From Pelagibius sp050043265 (GTDB lineage: Bacteria > Pseudomonadota > Alphaproteobacteria > Kiloniellales > Kiloniellaceae): a stretch of 64,000 bases of DNA. The stretch lies in NCBI GenBank assembly GCA_050043265.1, contig JBHJIR010000015.1:38195-102194 (forward strand). Direction: 5' to 3'. Positions 55,321 through 63,720 of the stretch are shown here, piece by piece; the first letter of the stretch is position 1; each line of letters starts with the position of its first letter. The notes under the pieces are model-generated. The model saw only the letters and a list, made by a program, of their open reading frames with translations, was not told where the DNA came from and ran no database searches. A program made the position numbers and the translations under genes.

Positions 55321-56550
55321 TCAAAAGAACCAGGACAGCCGCATCTCGATGTAGGAGTCTCGGGCGAACCCGCCGAGGACGTCGTCGCTGTCCACGTTGT
55401 CGAAGAACCGCCCTTCGAGCTCCAGGTTCAGGTGGTCGGTCAGCCGGCGCTCGAATTCCAAACTGAAGATGCGCTCCTCCTGGTCGAGGTCGAGGATCAC
55501 GCCGGCCAGCAGGCTGGTGTTCTCGAAATCGTTCAAGGTCAGGCGGGTGCCGAGAAAGACATCGTCCTCGAACGGCGTTTGCGGTGCCTTGTCGTCGCGT
55601 CCGTCGTGCAGGTACTCCGCCAGCAGGCCGATATCGATGTCACTGTTGTGGACGCCGAAGAAGGTATACTCGACGCCGCCGACCGCCGCGAAGAACGGGT
55701 CGCCCTGGCCGAAGCGCGTCATGGCCTCCAGCTTCAACAGCCATGAGTCCAGGGTGTACTGGGCATCGATACTGGTCTGGTTGATGATGTCGTAGTGCGG
55801 GCGCAGTACCGTCCGGCCCGAACCGTCGACGCCGGGGATAAGACGCGGCTCCCGGCTGGTGCCGTAGAAGTGCGCGACGCCGATATCCCAGTTTTCGAAA
55901 CTCTGCGCATACCGTGCGGCGAAGTCAACGTGCCACTGCTCGGCACCGGAATCGTAGGTCGTATCCTCCTTCACGATGGGCAACGCACCGCTCAGCCGGG
56001 CGTCGTCCGAGGGAAAGGTCCGCTCCCGGAATCCCGGCAGCACGAAAAAGCTCAGGGAGCCCCAGTCGCGCAGCAGGTTGAGGTTCGCCATCGGCTGGCC
56101 GAGCTTGTCCTCCTCGTCGGGGCTTTCCACCAGGTCGGTCTGGTTGATGATGTCGACCAGGTGCCGCGATTCGGTGACGCCCCAGAACACCTTGCCGACG
56201 CCGAGCACCGTGTCCCAGTCGTCGCCGCCGTGATACCAGTTGAGCTCGCGGATATCGACGTGCGTGCGGGCGTCGTCGTGGGCGTCGACGCGGGCAAAGG
56301 GCACGAAGGTGATGCGGTCGTCGCGGCCGTTCCAGCGGTAGCGCAGCTCCGGCTGCGCCACCACCGAAGGCGAGACAGTGGTCTCCTCCTGATCGGCATA
56401 CTGGGGGCTCTCCGGGAAGACGCGGGTCTCGACCGCGAGATAGCCGGCGAAGTCGAAATTCGACCAGTCGATCTCCTGCGCCGCCGCCGTCTGTGCGCCG
56501 CCGAAACTGGCCAGCAGCAGGCCCCCGACGATCTGTCCCCCTCTTCTCAT
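55321..56550 (-). CDS. Outer-membrane beta-barrel protein
   Basis: 409 aa. Signal peptide MRRGGQIVGGLLLASFGGAQ then TAAAQEIDW. The mature protein alternates polar and aromatic residues in strands typical of a barrel (YLAVETRVFP, ELRYRWNG, EFERRLTDHLNLELEGRFF) and ends in RLSWFF, the usual C-terminal aromatic OMP signal. It is encoded with the LolA-like and MMPL genes and lies one base after the LolA-like stop, so it is probably the outer-membrane part of the same system. I do not recognise a specific family. Confidence 0.8.
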   Translation of the reverse strand: MRRGGQIVGGLLLASFGGAQTAAAQEIDWSNFDFAGYLAVETRVFPESPQYADQEETTVSPSVVAQPELRYRWNGRDDRITFVPFARVDAHDDARTHVDIRELNWYHGGDDWDTVLGVGKVFWGVTESRHLVDIINQTDLVESPDEEDKLGQPMANLNLLRDWGSLSFFVLPGFRERTFPSDDARLSGALPIVKEDTTYDSGAEQWHVDFAARYAQSFENWDIGVAHFYGTSREPRLIPGVDGSGRTVLRPHYDIINQTSIDAQYTLDSWLLKLEAMTRFGQGDPFFAAVGGVEYTFFGVHNSDIDIGLLAEYLHDGRDDKAPQTPFEDDVFLGTRLTLNDFENTSLLAGVILDLDQEERIFSLEFERRLTDHLNLELEGRFFDNVDSDDVLGGFARDSYIEMRLSWFF

Positions 56551-56551
56551 C

Positions 56552-57382
56552 TCAGCGCAGCCTGTCCAGCCGGTTGGGGGCTAGATCGTTCGCATCCAGC
56601 CCCGTGCCGAACCGCCAGTCCTCGAAGGTCAGCCGCGTGGTCTTGCCGTTCTGGCGGTTCTCCATGAACCAGTCGTCGGCGCGCCAGTACTGGTCGAGGT
56701 ACTGGTTGTAGCCAGTGAAGGTCAGGGTCTTCATCAGGGCGTCCTTGCGGTCGTAGAAATCCACCCGCTGCGGGCGGTATTCCTGCTGGTCGATCCAGGT
56801 GACCTGGCGCGTGTAGCCGGAGTTTTCGTAGCGCGGGTGGCGCTCGATCACGAAGCAGGTCAGCGCGCCGCAGGCCTCGTCGCGCAGCCAGCGATAGTCG
56901 TACTTGTCGACTTCCTGAGACAGCATGTCTTCGTAGGCGAACTCGCTGCCGACGAAGGACCCCGACTTGTTGGCCGAGGAGATCCGCTTCACCCGCTTCA
57001 ACGCCGGGAGATAGAGCCACTGGTCGTCCGGCTCCAGGATATTGGTGAAACTCAGCAACGCGGTGCCCTCGATGTCGCGGGGGTAATCGAAAATGATCAG
57101 CGCCTTGTCGCCCACATCCCGCGCCGGCACCTCGAGGGTCTGAATGCGCAGCTTGCGGGTGCTGGTCTGCCCTTCCTTGTTGGCCAGTTCCATGGTCAAC
57201 CCGGCCGTGGTATCGCCGAAGCCGAGATCGCGGCGATCCATCTCCTCGGCGATGGCGCGTCCCTTCTCCTCGGGCGTTTCCGCCCGGCCGGTTCCGGCAA
57301 GGCTGCCGGCAACCGCAAGTGCCGCCGCCAGCGTCGCGAGGCTAATCCACCGCTTGCAGAAGGTCGTCGGGCTTGTCTGCAT
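56552..57382 (-). CDS. LolA-like outer-membrane lipoprotein-sorting protein
   Basis: 276 aa, ATG at 57382, overlapping the MMPL gene by 41 bases. Signal peptide (ISLATLAAALAVAGSLAGTG, then RAET). The domain has MDRRDLGFGDTTAGLTMELA, LIIFDYPRDIEGTALLSFTN, DDQWLYLPALKRVKRISSAN, KSGSFVGSEFAYEDMLSQEV and a C-terminal TRLTFEDWRFGTGLD. These are the signature strands of the LolA_like family that co-occurs with MMPL/RND transporters. It would bind a hydrophobic ligand in the periplasm. Confidence 0.85.
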   Translation of the reverse strand: MQTSPTTFCKRWISLATLAAALAVAGSLAGTGRAETPEEKGRAIAEEMDRRDLGFGDTTAGLTMELANKEGQTSTRKLRIQTLEVPARDVGDKALIIFDYPRDIEGTALLSFTNILEPDDQWLYLPALKRVKRISSANKSGSFVGSEFAYEDMLSQEVDKYDYRWLRDEACGALTCFVIERHPRYENSGYTRQVTWIDQQEYRPQRVDFYDRKDALMKTLTFTGYNQYLDQYWRADDWFMENRQNGKTTRLTFEDWRFGTGLDANDLAPNRLDRLR

Positions 57383-59720
57383 GCTTGTTCTCCTTGTCTA
57401 TGGCCAGCAGCAGCGGTGGCAGCAGCAGGAAGTCGGCGATGAGCGCCGCGAAGATCGCCAGGGCGGTCAGCAGTCCCAGGCTCTGGTTCAGCGCGAAGGC
57501 CGAGAACGCCAGGGTGGCAAAACCGGCGATGAGGACGGCCGAGGTCACCCACAGCGCCCGGCCGACGGTCGCAAAGGCATAGCGCACCGCATCTTCCGGG
57601 CTGTCGCCCCGCTCCCGCCGGGCGCGCAGGTATTTGCTGAGAAAGTGGACGGAATCGTCGACGATGATGCCCAGGCTGGTCGCCGCGACGACCGACGAGG
57701 CCAGGCCGACCTCGCCGACCAGCAGGCCCCACACACCGAAGGCCATGACCGCCGGCACGATGTTGGGGATCAGACTGAGCAGGCCGATCTTCAGGCTGCG
57801 CAGGGCGACGATGAGAGAGAGCGAGATCAGCACCAGGGCGATGCCGGTGCCGGTCAGCATGGAGTGGATGTTTCGCTCGGAGATGTAGGCGAACATGATG
57901 AAGGGACCGGTCGCTTCCGTGGCCGAGGCCGGCATGTTGGCGACGAGCCAGCCTTCCGCCGCCTCCTTCAGGCGGCGGACCTCCCGGGTGGTGATGTTTT
58001 CCAGGGTGACGACGATGCGCAGCGACGACTTGTCGACATTGATCTGGTTGTTGAGGTCCAGCCCATAGGGCAACGACATTTCGAACAGCAGCAGATACTG
58101 CGCCGCCAGGTCGCGCTCTTCGGGCAGGCGGTACCAGGCGGCATCGTCGCCGTGCATGTTCATGTTGAGCCGCCGGATGGTATCGGTCAGCGACTGCACG
58201 TGGACCACGCCGGGCTGCTGCCGCAACCACACCGTAAAGGCGTCTGTCTTTTCCAGGTAGTCCGGCTCGCTGATCGCGCCCTCGCTGCCCGCCGGCAGCG
58301 AGAACTCGATCTGGTAGATGCCGGAGAGGTTCTCCATGGCGAAGTCGGTATCCGCGCGGAACGGGATCGAGGGTGCGAAGTAGTTGACGAACTGGTCGTT
58401 CAGTTCGATCCGCGGGATCCAGGCGGCGAGTCCGGCGACCAAAGCGATCATGACCCACAACAGCGGACGGCGCCGCCGCAGCACGAACTCGGCGAGCCGC
58501 GCCATGGCATCGCTGCGTCCCTCGGCCCGCGCCCGCGCCTTCATCGGCACCACGCCCAGAAAGGCCGGCAGGAACAGCACCGAGTAGATCCAGGCCGCCG
58601 TCACCCCCAGGGCCGTGATGTTCCCCAGGTCGCGGAACGGCGGCGCGTCGCTGAAGTTCAGGCTGAGGAAGCCGATGACCGTGGTCAGCGAGGTGAGGAA
58701 GACCGGGTTGAAGTTCACCCGCAGGCTCTCGACGATGGCGGCGCGCTTGTCGCTGCCCTGCGCCATCGCATGCTGCATCGTCACCAGCAGGTGGATCGAG
58801 TCGGCCACCGCCAGGGTCAGGATGATGGTGGGGGCGATCGCCGAGGGCGGGCTCAACTGGATGCCCAGCCAGCCGGTCAGGCCCATGGCGCTGGCGGTGG
58901 AGAGCCCGACCACCAGCACCGTCACGACGACCCCGGCAACCGAGCGCAGGAAGATCAGCAGGCCGGCGACGAGGATGCCGTACATCAGCGGCACCAGCGT
59001 GGCGAGATCGGTGAAGCTCGCTTCGCTGAACGCCGCGTCGAGCGCGACCACGCCGGTCAGCGCCACGGTGATGTCGGGATGGTCGGCCTCGAAGCCGGCG
59101 GCCACGTCCCGCGCCGCCGCCATGGCGTCGAGCACCTCCTCGGGGCCCTCCCCGGGCAGGGTCAGCGTCACATTGATGCCGGTGGTGCGGCCGTCCGGCG
59201 CCACGAGGCGGTTGACCAGCAGCGGCTCGGCCAGGGCGAAATCCCGGATGGCCGCCAGGCGCGCCGCATCCAGCGCCGCATCGGCCGGCACCAGGTCCTC
59301 CACCGTCAGGTCGTCGCCTTCGGCATAGCTGTGCTGGAAGTTGGTCAGCGAGTCGACCCGGCGCGAATAGGGCAACTGCCAGGATGCCTCGGTCAGCGCG
59401 CGAACCGCCGCCAGCATCTCGGCGGTAAAGACGTCGCCGCTCTTCGGCTGCAGCACGAAGAGGATGTTGTCGTCCTTGGTATAGACCTTCTGCAGGGAGT
59501 CGTAGGCCCGCAACTGCGGGTTCTCGCCGCTGAAGAAAATCCTGTAATCGGTGGAGAAGCCGAGGAAGCGTCCGCCGCTCGCCAGGCCGACAGCAGCCAC
59601 CAGGCAGGCCAGCAGCACCACCCAGCGCCAGCGGATCACCCAGTGGGCATAGGCGATGCCCCAAGCCTGCCTTGGCCCCACCCTTGGCCCCGTCCCAGGC
59701 GTCTGGTCTGGTCCTGCCAT
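57342..59720 (-). CDS. MMPL/RND-superfamily transporter
   Basis: 792 aa from the ATG at 59720 (GGGAG upstream); the frame runs to 59774. About 12 transmembrane segments in two RND halves, each with a large periplasmic domain between TM1 and TM2 (or TM7 and TM8). Motifs: FFSGENPQLRAYDSLQKVYT, LTLAVADSIHLLVTM and the matching SLGIIVDDSVHFLSKYLRAR, whose acidic pairs act in proton relay. Related to HpnN/MmpL lipid exporters. With the LolA-like and barrel proteins it may move a lipid or hydrophobic molecule to the outer membrane. Confidence 0.88.
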   Translation of the reverse strand: MAGPDQTPGTGPRVGPRQAWGIAYAHWVIRWRWVVLLACLVAAVGLASGGRFLGFSTDYRIFFSGENPQLRAYDSLQKVYTKDDNILFVLQPKSGDVFTAEMLAAVRALTEASWQLPYSRRVDSLTNFQHSYAEGDDLTVEDLVPADAALDAARLAAIRDFALAEPLLVNRLVAPDGRTTGINVTLTLPGEGPEEVLDAMAAARDVAAGFEADHPDITVALTGVVALDAAFSEASFTDLATLVPLMYGILVAGLLIFLRSVAGVVVTVLVVGLSTASAMGLTGWLGIQLSPPSAIAPTIILTLAVADSIHLLVTMQHAMAQGSDKRAAIVESLRVNFNPVFLTSLTTVIGFLSLNFSDAPPFRDLGNITALGVTAAWIYSVLFLPAFLGVVPMKARARAEGRSDAMARLAEFVLRRRRPLLWVMIALVAGLAAWIPRIELNDQFVNYFAPSIPFRADTDFAMENLSGIYQIEFSLPAGSEGAISEPDYLEKTDAFTVWLRQQPGVVHVQSLTDTIRRLNMNMHGDDAAWYRLPEERDLAAQYLLLFEMSLPYGLDLNNQINVDKSSLRIVVTLENITTREVRRLKEAAEGWLVANMPASATEATGPFIMFAYISERNIHSMLTGTGIALVLISLSLIVALRSLKIGLLSLIPNIVPAVMAFGVWGLLVGEVGLASSVVAATSLGIIVDDSVHFLSKYLRARRERGDSPEDAVRYAFATVGRALWVTSAVLIAGFATLAFSAFALNQSLGLLTALAIFAALIADFLLLPPLLLAIDKENKHADKPDDLLQAVD

Positions 59721-60038
59721 GCTCCCACCCTTGTGCCGGGGCACGCCCGGCCCCTGGCGGCCTGCCATCCGCAAGCCCCGGCGAACATAGCGTAATTATG
59801 GTTAACAGACTACTGACGACGGCGCCCCGGCAGGGAGGCGATCGAGGGGACCCATGGGGCCCGATCAGGAAGGGGGCGGGCCACCGCGATGACGCTTTCA
59901 GCGAGTAAGATCAAAGCATTCACCGGCGCCGTCGGCCACGCCGCCGCCACGCCATCCTGGAAGGCCCTGCCCCCGGAACCAAACCGCCAGGCGCGCGTTG
60001 TCGGACCAGGGCATACCTTCCCCCAAAGATAAGCCCTA

Positions 60039-60123
60039 GGGTGCGAAAGCTTTGAGCTTCCCCCCGCACCCGCGAACCCTAAGGCCCCGCCGCTTCCCCC
60101 GACGCGGCGGGGCCTTTCGTTTT
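60039..60123 (+). ncRNA. Candidate small structured RNA ending in a terminator
   Basis: GGGTGCG (60039-60045) pairs with CGCACCC (60065-60071), enclosing AAGCT/AGCTT (60047-60051 and 60055-60059). An 11-bp GC stem and T-tract follow. All flanking genes are on the other strand, so a plus-strand terminator suggests an undescribed RNA; the 5' end is unknown. Could also be just a bidirectional transcription barrier. Confidence 0.3.
60083..60123 (+). terminator. Strong intrinsic terminator
   Basis: Perfect 11-bp stem GGCCCCGCCGC/GCGGCGGGGCC (60083-60093, 60104-60114) with a 10-base loop, followed by TTTCGTTTT on the plus strand. The minus-strand side lacks a T-run, though it may still help end the leftward thiamine operon. 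Confidence 0.8.
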
Positions 60124-60155
60124 GCCGGCGGTCCGCGAGCGCCGGCTGGCCGCCG

Positions 60156-60959
60156 TCAGCCGAGACCCTTGGCCCGCCGCGCCAGATGGTCGGCGAACCG
60201 CCCGACGGCCTTGTGCAGCACCAGGGTGAAGGCGGCCAGTACGAAGAGCGCGGCGAACATCAGGTCCGTCTTGGCCCGCCCGTTGGCCAGCAGCATCAGA
60301 TAGCCGAGCCCCTGGGAGGCCCCGACCCACTCGCCGATCACCGCCCCGATGGGGGCATAGACGGCGGCCAGACGCAGCCCCGAGCCGAAGGACGGCAGCG
60401 CCGCGGGCACGCGGATGCGCAACAGGATCTGGCGTTTCGAGGCGCCGAAGCTGCGGCCCATCTCCAGCAGCGCAGGTTCGGTGTGGCGCAGGCCGTCCAG
60501 GAAGCTGGACGCGACGGGGAAGTAGATGATCATCACCGCCATGGCGACCTTCGAGCCGAGGCCGTAACCCAGCCACAGGGTCAGCAGCGGCGCCAGGGCA
60601 AAGACCGGCACCGTCTGGCTGAACACCAGCACCGGCAGCACGAAGCGCAGCGCCCGCCGCGACACCATCAGCCACAGGGCGGTGAGCCCGCCCAACAGGG
60701 TGCCCAACCCAATCCCCAGCAGCACCTCTATCACCGTGAAACCGGCATGATAGAAAATCAGCTCGTACTGCGCGACCAGGGTCTGCGCCACCCGCAGCGG
60801 CCCCGGCAGGATGAACGGCGGCACCGCGGTCACCCATACCAGCGCCTGCCAGAAGGCGAGGACGAACACGAAGGCCAGGGCGCCGTCCCGCGCCCGCAGT
60901 CCATTGCGCTTTGCCGTCGCAACGGTCGTTGCCCCGGCATCGCCGCTGTCATGCGCCAT
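60156..60959 (-). CDS. ABC transporter permease, ThiX-like (thiamine-precursor uptake)
   Basis: 267 aa from the ATG at 60959 (AAAGGTGG site); GTGs at 60965 and 60968 are also in frame. Six hydrophobic segments of the BPD_transp_1 family, with the EAA-like loop MGRSFGASKRQILLRIRVPA and the EWVGASQGLGYLMLLA end typical of SsuC/ThiX permeases. Encoded with a periplasmic binding protein and TenA, it probably imports hydroxymethylpyrimidine precursors. The ATPase subunit gene is not in the window. Last gene of the leftward operon. Confidence 0.82.
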   Translation of the reverse strand: MAHDSGDAGATTVATAKRNGLRARDGALAFVFVLAFWQALVWVTAVPPFILPGPLRVAQTLVAQYELIFYHAGFTVIEVLLGIGLGTLLGGLTALWLMVSRRALRFVLPVLVFSQTVPVFALAPLLTLWLGYGLGSKVAMAVMIIYFPVASSFLDGLRHTEPALLEMGRSFGASKRQILLRIRVPAALPSFGSGLRLAAVYAPIGAVIGEWVGASQGLGYLMLLANGRAKTDLMFAALFVLAAFTLVLHKAVGRFADHLARRAKGLG

Positions 60960-60978
60960 GGCCACCACCTTTCAGGGT

Positions 60979-61009
60979 GTCGTCCCGAGGCGCGACCCCG
61001 GGACCCATG
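60979..61009. repeat. Degenerate copy of the dispersed stem-loop repeat
   Basis: GTCGTCCCG then CCCGGGACCCATGG: same CGTCCCG...CGGGACCCA frame as the two better copies at 61065-61099 and 63471-63505, with a different loop. Confidence 0.6.
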
Positions 61010-61064
61010 GGCATCGGCACGTGGCTATACGCTGCCAAGTCTCGCTCGACCTCTCGGGCGGAAA

Positions 61065-61099
61065 GGACAATGGGTCCCGGCAACCAGTGCCGGGACGAC
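61065..61099. repeat. 35-base dispersed stem-loop repeat, copy A
   Basis: Reverse complement is 34/35 identical to 63471-63505. Inner arms GTCCCGGCA and TGCCGGGAC form a hairpin. It lies between thiX-like and tenA genes, so the transcript carries a hairpin there. Confidence 0.9.
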
Positions 61100-61117
61100 A
61101 GCCGGGGATCGGCGCAT

Positions 61118-61822
61118 TCATCCCCCGCCTCTGAGGCCCATGTCCCAGAAACCGACCTCCAGGCGGGTCGCCGTGCGGAAGGTGCGGCACAGATCGGCCC
61201 AGCGCGGCGAGGCCTCCGGGGCGGCGCCCAGGCGCGCCGCGGCCGCCCGCTCGATCAGCTTACCGACGTTTTCGCAGACCGCCTGGTAGTCGCTGGCGGC
61301 GTAGGCATCGATCCAGTCGGCGTAGCTGTCGTCCGTCTCGGCGTCGCCCAGCCAGGCACCGATCTCGCCGTAGCCGAGCACGCAGGGCACCAGCGCCGCC
61401 AGCAGGTCCAGGAAGTCGCCGGCCAGGCCCTTGTCGATGACGAAGCGCGTGTAGGCCAGATTTTCGACCTCCTCCGCCGCCGCCAGCAGGCTTTTCTCGG
61501 CGATGCCCTGTTCGGCGCAGGCCGCGACGTGCAGCTTCATCTCCTGGTTCACCAGGGCGTCCACGGTGGCCGCCGCCGCGCGCATCTCCTCCAGGTCGCC
61601 GGCCTTCACCACGGCCAGCGCCCAGGCCCGCGCGAAATGCACCAGGAAGATATAGTCCTGCACCAGGTAGTGCAGGTAGGCCGCGCGCGGCAGCGTGCCG
61701 TCGCCGAGCCGCGTTACGAAGGCATGCCGCGTGTAGGCCTGCCAATCCTCCGCCGCCGCGCGGCGCCAGCCGGCGAAGACCCTGGAACCATAATCAGGCG
61801 AGCCATGATCGGGTGTGTTCAC
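61118..61822 (-). CDS. tenA: TenA family thiaminase II / aminopyrimidine aminohydrolase
   Basis: 234 aa. GTG start at 61822 overlaps the preceding stop (GTGA). All-helical TenA fold with HAFVTRLGDGTLPRAAYLHYLVQDYIFL, a conserved active-site Glu/His region around NQEMKLH, the catalytic cysteine in LVPCVLGYGEIG and the C-terminal YADWIDAYAASDYQ. TenA with the Cys hydrolyses thiamine breakdown products (aminomethyl-HMP) to HMP for salvage. The neighbouring binding protein and permease would supply such precursors. Confidence 0.9.
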   Translation of the reverse strand: MNTPDHGSPDYGSRVFAGWRRAAAEDWQAYTRHAFVTRLGDGTLPRAAYLHYLVQDYIFLVHFARAWALAVVKAGDLEEMRAAAATVDALVNQEMKLHVAACAEQGIAEKSLLAAAEEVENLAYTRFVIDKGLAGDFLDLLAALVPCVLGYGEIGAWLGDAETDDSYADWIDAYAASDYQAVCENVGKLIERAAAARLGAAPEASPRWADLCRTFRTATRLEVGFWDMGLRGGG

Positions 61823-62793
61823 GGTGCAACCACCTCCCGCGCCAGGCGGTCGACCGGCCAGGCTTCGCCGACCAGGCCGGCCGCCACCAGGAAGGCCTCG
61901 AAGCGGTGGTAGCGCCCGCTATCCAGCGCCGCGGGCCGCAGCGCGAAACGCGGCAGGGTGTCTTTCCAGGAACGGGCGTTCATCTCGTCCTGCAGTTCCT
62001 TGGCGGTGCCGGCAAAGATCTCCCAGCTCGCCTCCGGATGATTGACGATGTACTGCGTCGCCTTTTCCGTCGCCGCCAGGAAACGCGCGACGATGCCGGC
62101 GTCCATGGTCTGCGGGTTCGCCACGTAGATCAGCTCGTCGTAGGCCGGCACGCCCTCTTCTTCCGGAAAGAAGCAGCGCCCCTCGATGCCCTCGACGGCC
62201 AGTTGATGGAGTTCGACATTCCGGTAGGCGCCGATCACCGCGTCCACCTGGCGGGACATCAGCGCGGGCGACAGCGACCAGTTCACGTTGACCATCTCGA
62301 TGTCTCCGAAATCGAGGCCGTGGGGCTTCAGCATGGCGCCCAGAACCGCCTCCTCGACACCGGCGACCGAGAAGCCGACCTTGCGGCCCTTCAGGTCGGC
62401 CAGGGTCTTCACCGGGCCGTCGCGCAGCACCATCAGGCAGTTCAGCGGTGTCGCCACCAGGGTGCCGACGCGCACCAGCGGCAGGCCTTCGTGGACCTGC
62501 AGATGAAGCTGCGGCTGGTAGGAAACCGCCAGATCCGCCTTGCCGGCGGCGACCAGCTTGGGCGGGTCGGCGGGATCGGCCGGCGCGACCACCTCCACCT
62601 CCAGCCCCTGGTCGGTGAAATAACCGTTCTCCTGGGCAATGATGATCGGCCCGTGGTCGGGGTTCACGAACCAGTCGAGCACCAGCGTCAGCTTGTCGGC
62701 CGCCGCCGCCGGCGCGGTCTGCAGCAGAACGGCGAAGATCGCCGCCAGGGCCGTGGAAACAAGGGCAGTCGGAGTCATGTCGGGAGTCCTCAC
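61819..62793 (-). CDS. ThiY-like periplasmic substrate-binding protein (HMP precursor)
   Basis: 324 aa. GTG at 62793 overlaps the thiE stop (GTGA); ATG 62778 is an alternative. Signal peptide (ALVSTALAAIFAVLLQTAPA, AAA). NMT1/THI5-like domain: LTLVLDWFVNPDHGPIIIAQ, GYFTDQGLEVEVVAPADPAD, KADLAVSYQPQL, the Cys-containing NCLMVLRDGPVKTLADLKGR, VGFSVAGVEEAVLG. This matches ThiY, which binds formylaminopyrimidine, delivering it to the permease encoded at 60156. 4-base overlap with tenA. Confidence 0.88.
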   Translation of the reverse strand: MRTPDMTPTALVSTALAAIFAVLLQTAPAAAADKLTLVLDWFVNPDHGPIIIAQENGYFTDQGLEVEVVAPADPADPPKLVAAGKADLAVSYQPQLHLQVHEGLPLVRVGTLVATPLNCLMVLRDGPVKTLADLKGRKVGFSVAGVEEAVLGAMLKPHGLDFGDIEMVNVNWSLSPALMSRQVDAVIGAYRNVELHQLAVEGIEGRCFFPEEEGVPAYDELIYVANPQTMDAGIVARFLAATEKATQYIVNHPEASWEIFAGTAKELQDEMNARSWKDTLPRFALRPAALDSGRYHRFEAFLVAAGLVGEAWPVDRLAREVVAP

Positions 62794-63422
62794 GTGTCGG
62801 TCGGTTGATTCTTCCGCAGGTCCTGCCGCCGCGTCGCCGCGACCCAGGCCCGGGTTCTCGCTTCAGGATCGGCATTTCGGGTGATGTCGGTGACGACGGA
62901 GAGCACATCGGCGCCGGCCGCCAGCTCAGCAGGCGCACGCTCCACCGTCAGGCCGCCGATGGCGATCAGCGGAATGTCGCCGATGCGCCGCTTCCACTCG
63001 GTGACGCGCACCAGGCCCTGCGGCCCCCATTTCATTTTCTTGAGAATGGTCGGGTAGACCGGCCCGAGCGCGATGTAGTCGGGCGCCATCGCCAGCGCGC
63101 GTTCCAGCTCCGCCTCGTCGTGGGTGCTGATGCCGAGGCGCAGGCCCGCGCGGCGGATCGCGGCGAGATCGGCACCGTCGAGATCCTCCTGGCCCAGGTG
63201 GACGAAGTCGCAGCCCTCCTCGATGGCCAGCTGCCAGTAGTCGTTGACGATCAGCTGACAGCCGGCGGCGGCGCAGAGCGACTTCGCACTGCGAATCTCG
63301 CGCCGGGCATCGTCTTCGCCAAGGTCCTTCGCCCGCAGCTGCACCAGCTTGACGCCCAAGGGCAGCAGGCGCGGCAACCACTCACTGCTGTCGACGATGG
63401 GATAGAAGGGATCGAGGGTCAT
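62790..63422 (-). CDS. thiE: Thiamine phosphate synthase
   Basis: 210 aa from ATG 63422 with a GAGAGG site; GTG at 63425 also possible. TIM barrel with VKLVQLRAKDLGEDDARREI, CQLIVNDYWQLAIEEGCDFVHLGQEDL, ISTHDEAELERAL, YIALGPVYPTILKKMKWGPQG and IAIGGLTVERAPAELAAGAD. It joins HMP-PP and thiazole phosphate (HET-P) into thiamine phosphate. The LGISTHD and LGPVYPT loops are standard ThiE. A gap of 298 bases with repeats separates it from thiG. Confidence 0.93.
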   Translation of the reverse strand: MTLDPFYPIVDSSEWLPRLLPLGVKLVQLRAKDLGEDDARREIRSAKSLCAAAGCQLIVNDYWQLAIEEGCDFVHLGQEDLDGADLAAIRRAGLRLGISTHDEAELERALAMAPDYIALGPVYPTILKKMKWGPQGLVRVTEWKRRIGDIPLIAIGGLTVERAPAELAAGADVLSVVTDITRNADPEARTRAWVAATRRQDLRKNQPTDT

Positions 63423-63470
63423 CACACCTCTCCCTCTCCGAGGCTACGCGGCCCCATCCCCTGCACGATT

Positions 63471-63505
63471 GTCGTCCCGGCACTTGTTGCCGGGACCCAT
63501 TGTCC
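63471..63505. repeat. 35-base dispersed stem-loop repeat, copy B
   Basis: GTCGTCCCGGCACTTGTTGC and onward to TGTCC; inverted relative to copy A (61065-61099), one mismatch. Sits in the thiG-thiE gap. Confidence 0.9.
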
Positions 63506-63560
63506 TAACCGACCGATCGGGCGCAGAGATCCTCCCACGGCATCGCCACAAGCTCCAACT

Positions 63561-63660
63561 GTCACCCTCGGGCTTGACCCGAGGGTCCAGGGCAAGCGCT
63601 CGAGCGCTCGCCCCTGGATCCCGGCGCGCGCTCGCTCACGCTCGTTTGGCCGGGATGACG
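63561..63660. repeat. Alphaproteobacteria-type compound palindromic repeat
   Basis: Begins GTCACCCTCGGGCTTGACCC with a CCCTCGGG/CCCGAGGG hairpin (63565-63572, 63578-63585), then GCGCTCGAGCGCTCG and ends GGCCGGGATGACG, with GGATCCCGGC as partner arm. Elements of this shape are common between genes in this class; likely a mobile palindromic unit. Confidence 0.75.
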
Positions 63661-63720
63661 ACCGGTGAAACTGCATCGGCTTCGCCACCGCCCGATACTT
63701 CATTCGCGCCCCTCCCTTCC

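Larger units (their letters stand above)
59721..60155. other. Intergenic region, 435 bases, with structured RNA-like 3' part
   Basis: Upstream of the MMPL operon and downstream of the thiamine operon, both leftward. The last ~130 bases contain a two-tier stem-loop (60039-60071) and a plus-strand terminator (60083-60123). No protein-coding frame is credible and no TPP riboswitch was found here. Confidence 0.5.

Noticed and set aside
59721..60155. TPP riboswitch, SRP RNA or 6S RNA in the gap beside the thiamine genes
   Set aside because: No CTGAGA/ACCC-TTGAACCTGA-type TPP core and no SRP or 6S core motifs; only generic stem-loops are visible.
63426..63720. TPP riboswitch between thiG and thiE
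   Set aside because: The gap is filled by dispersed palindromic repeats and lacks the conserved riboswitch boxes.
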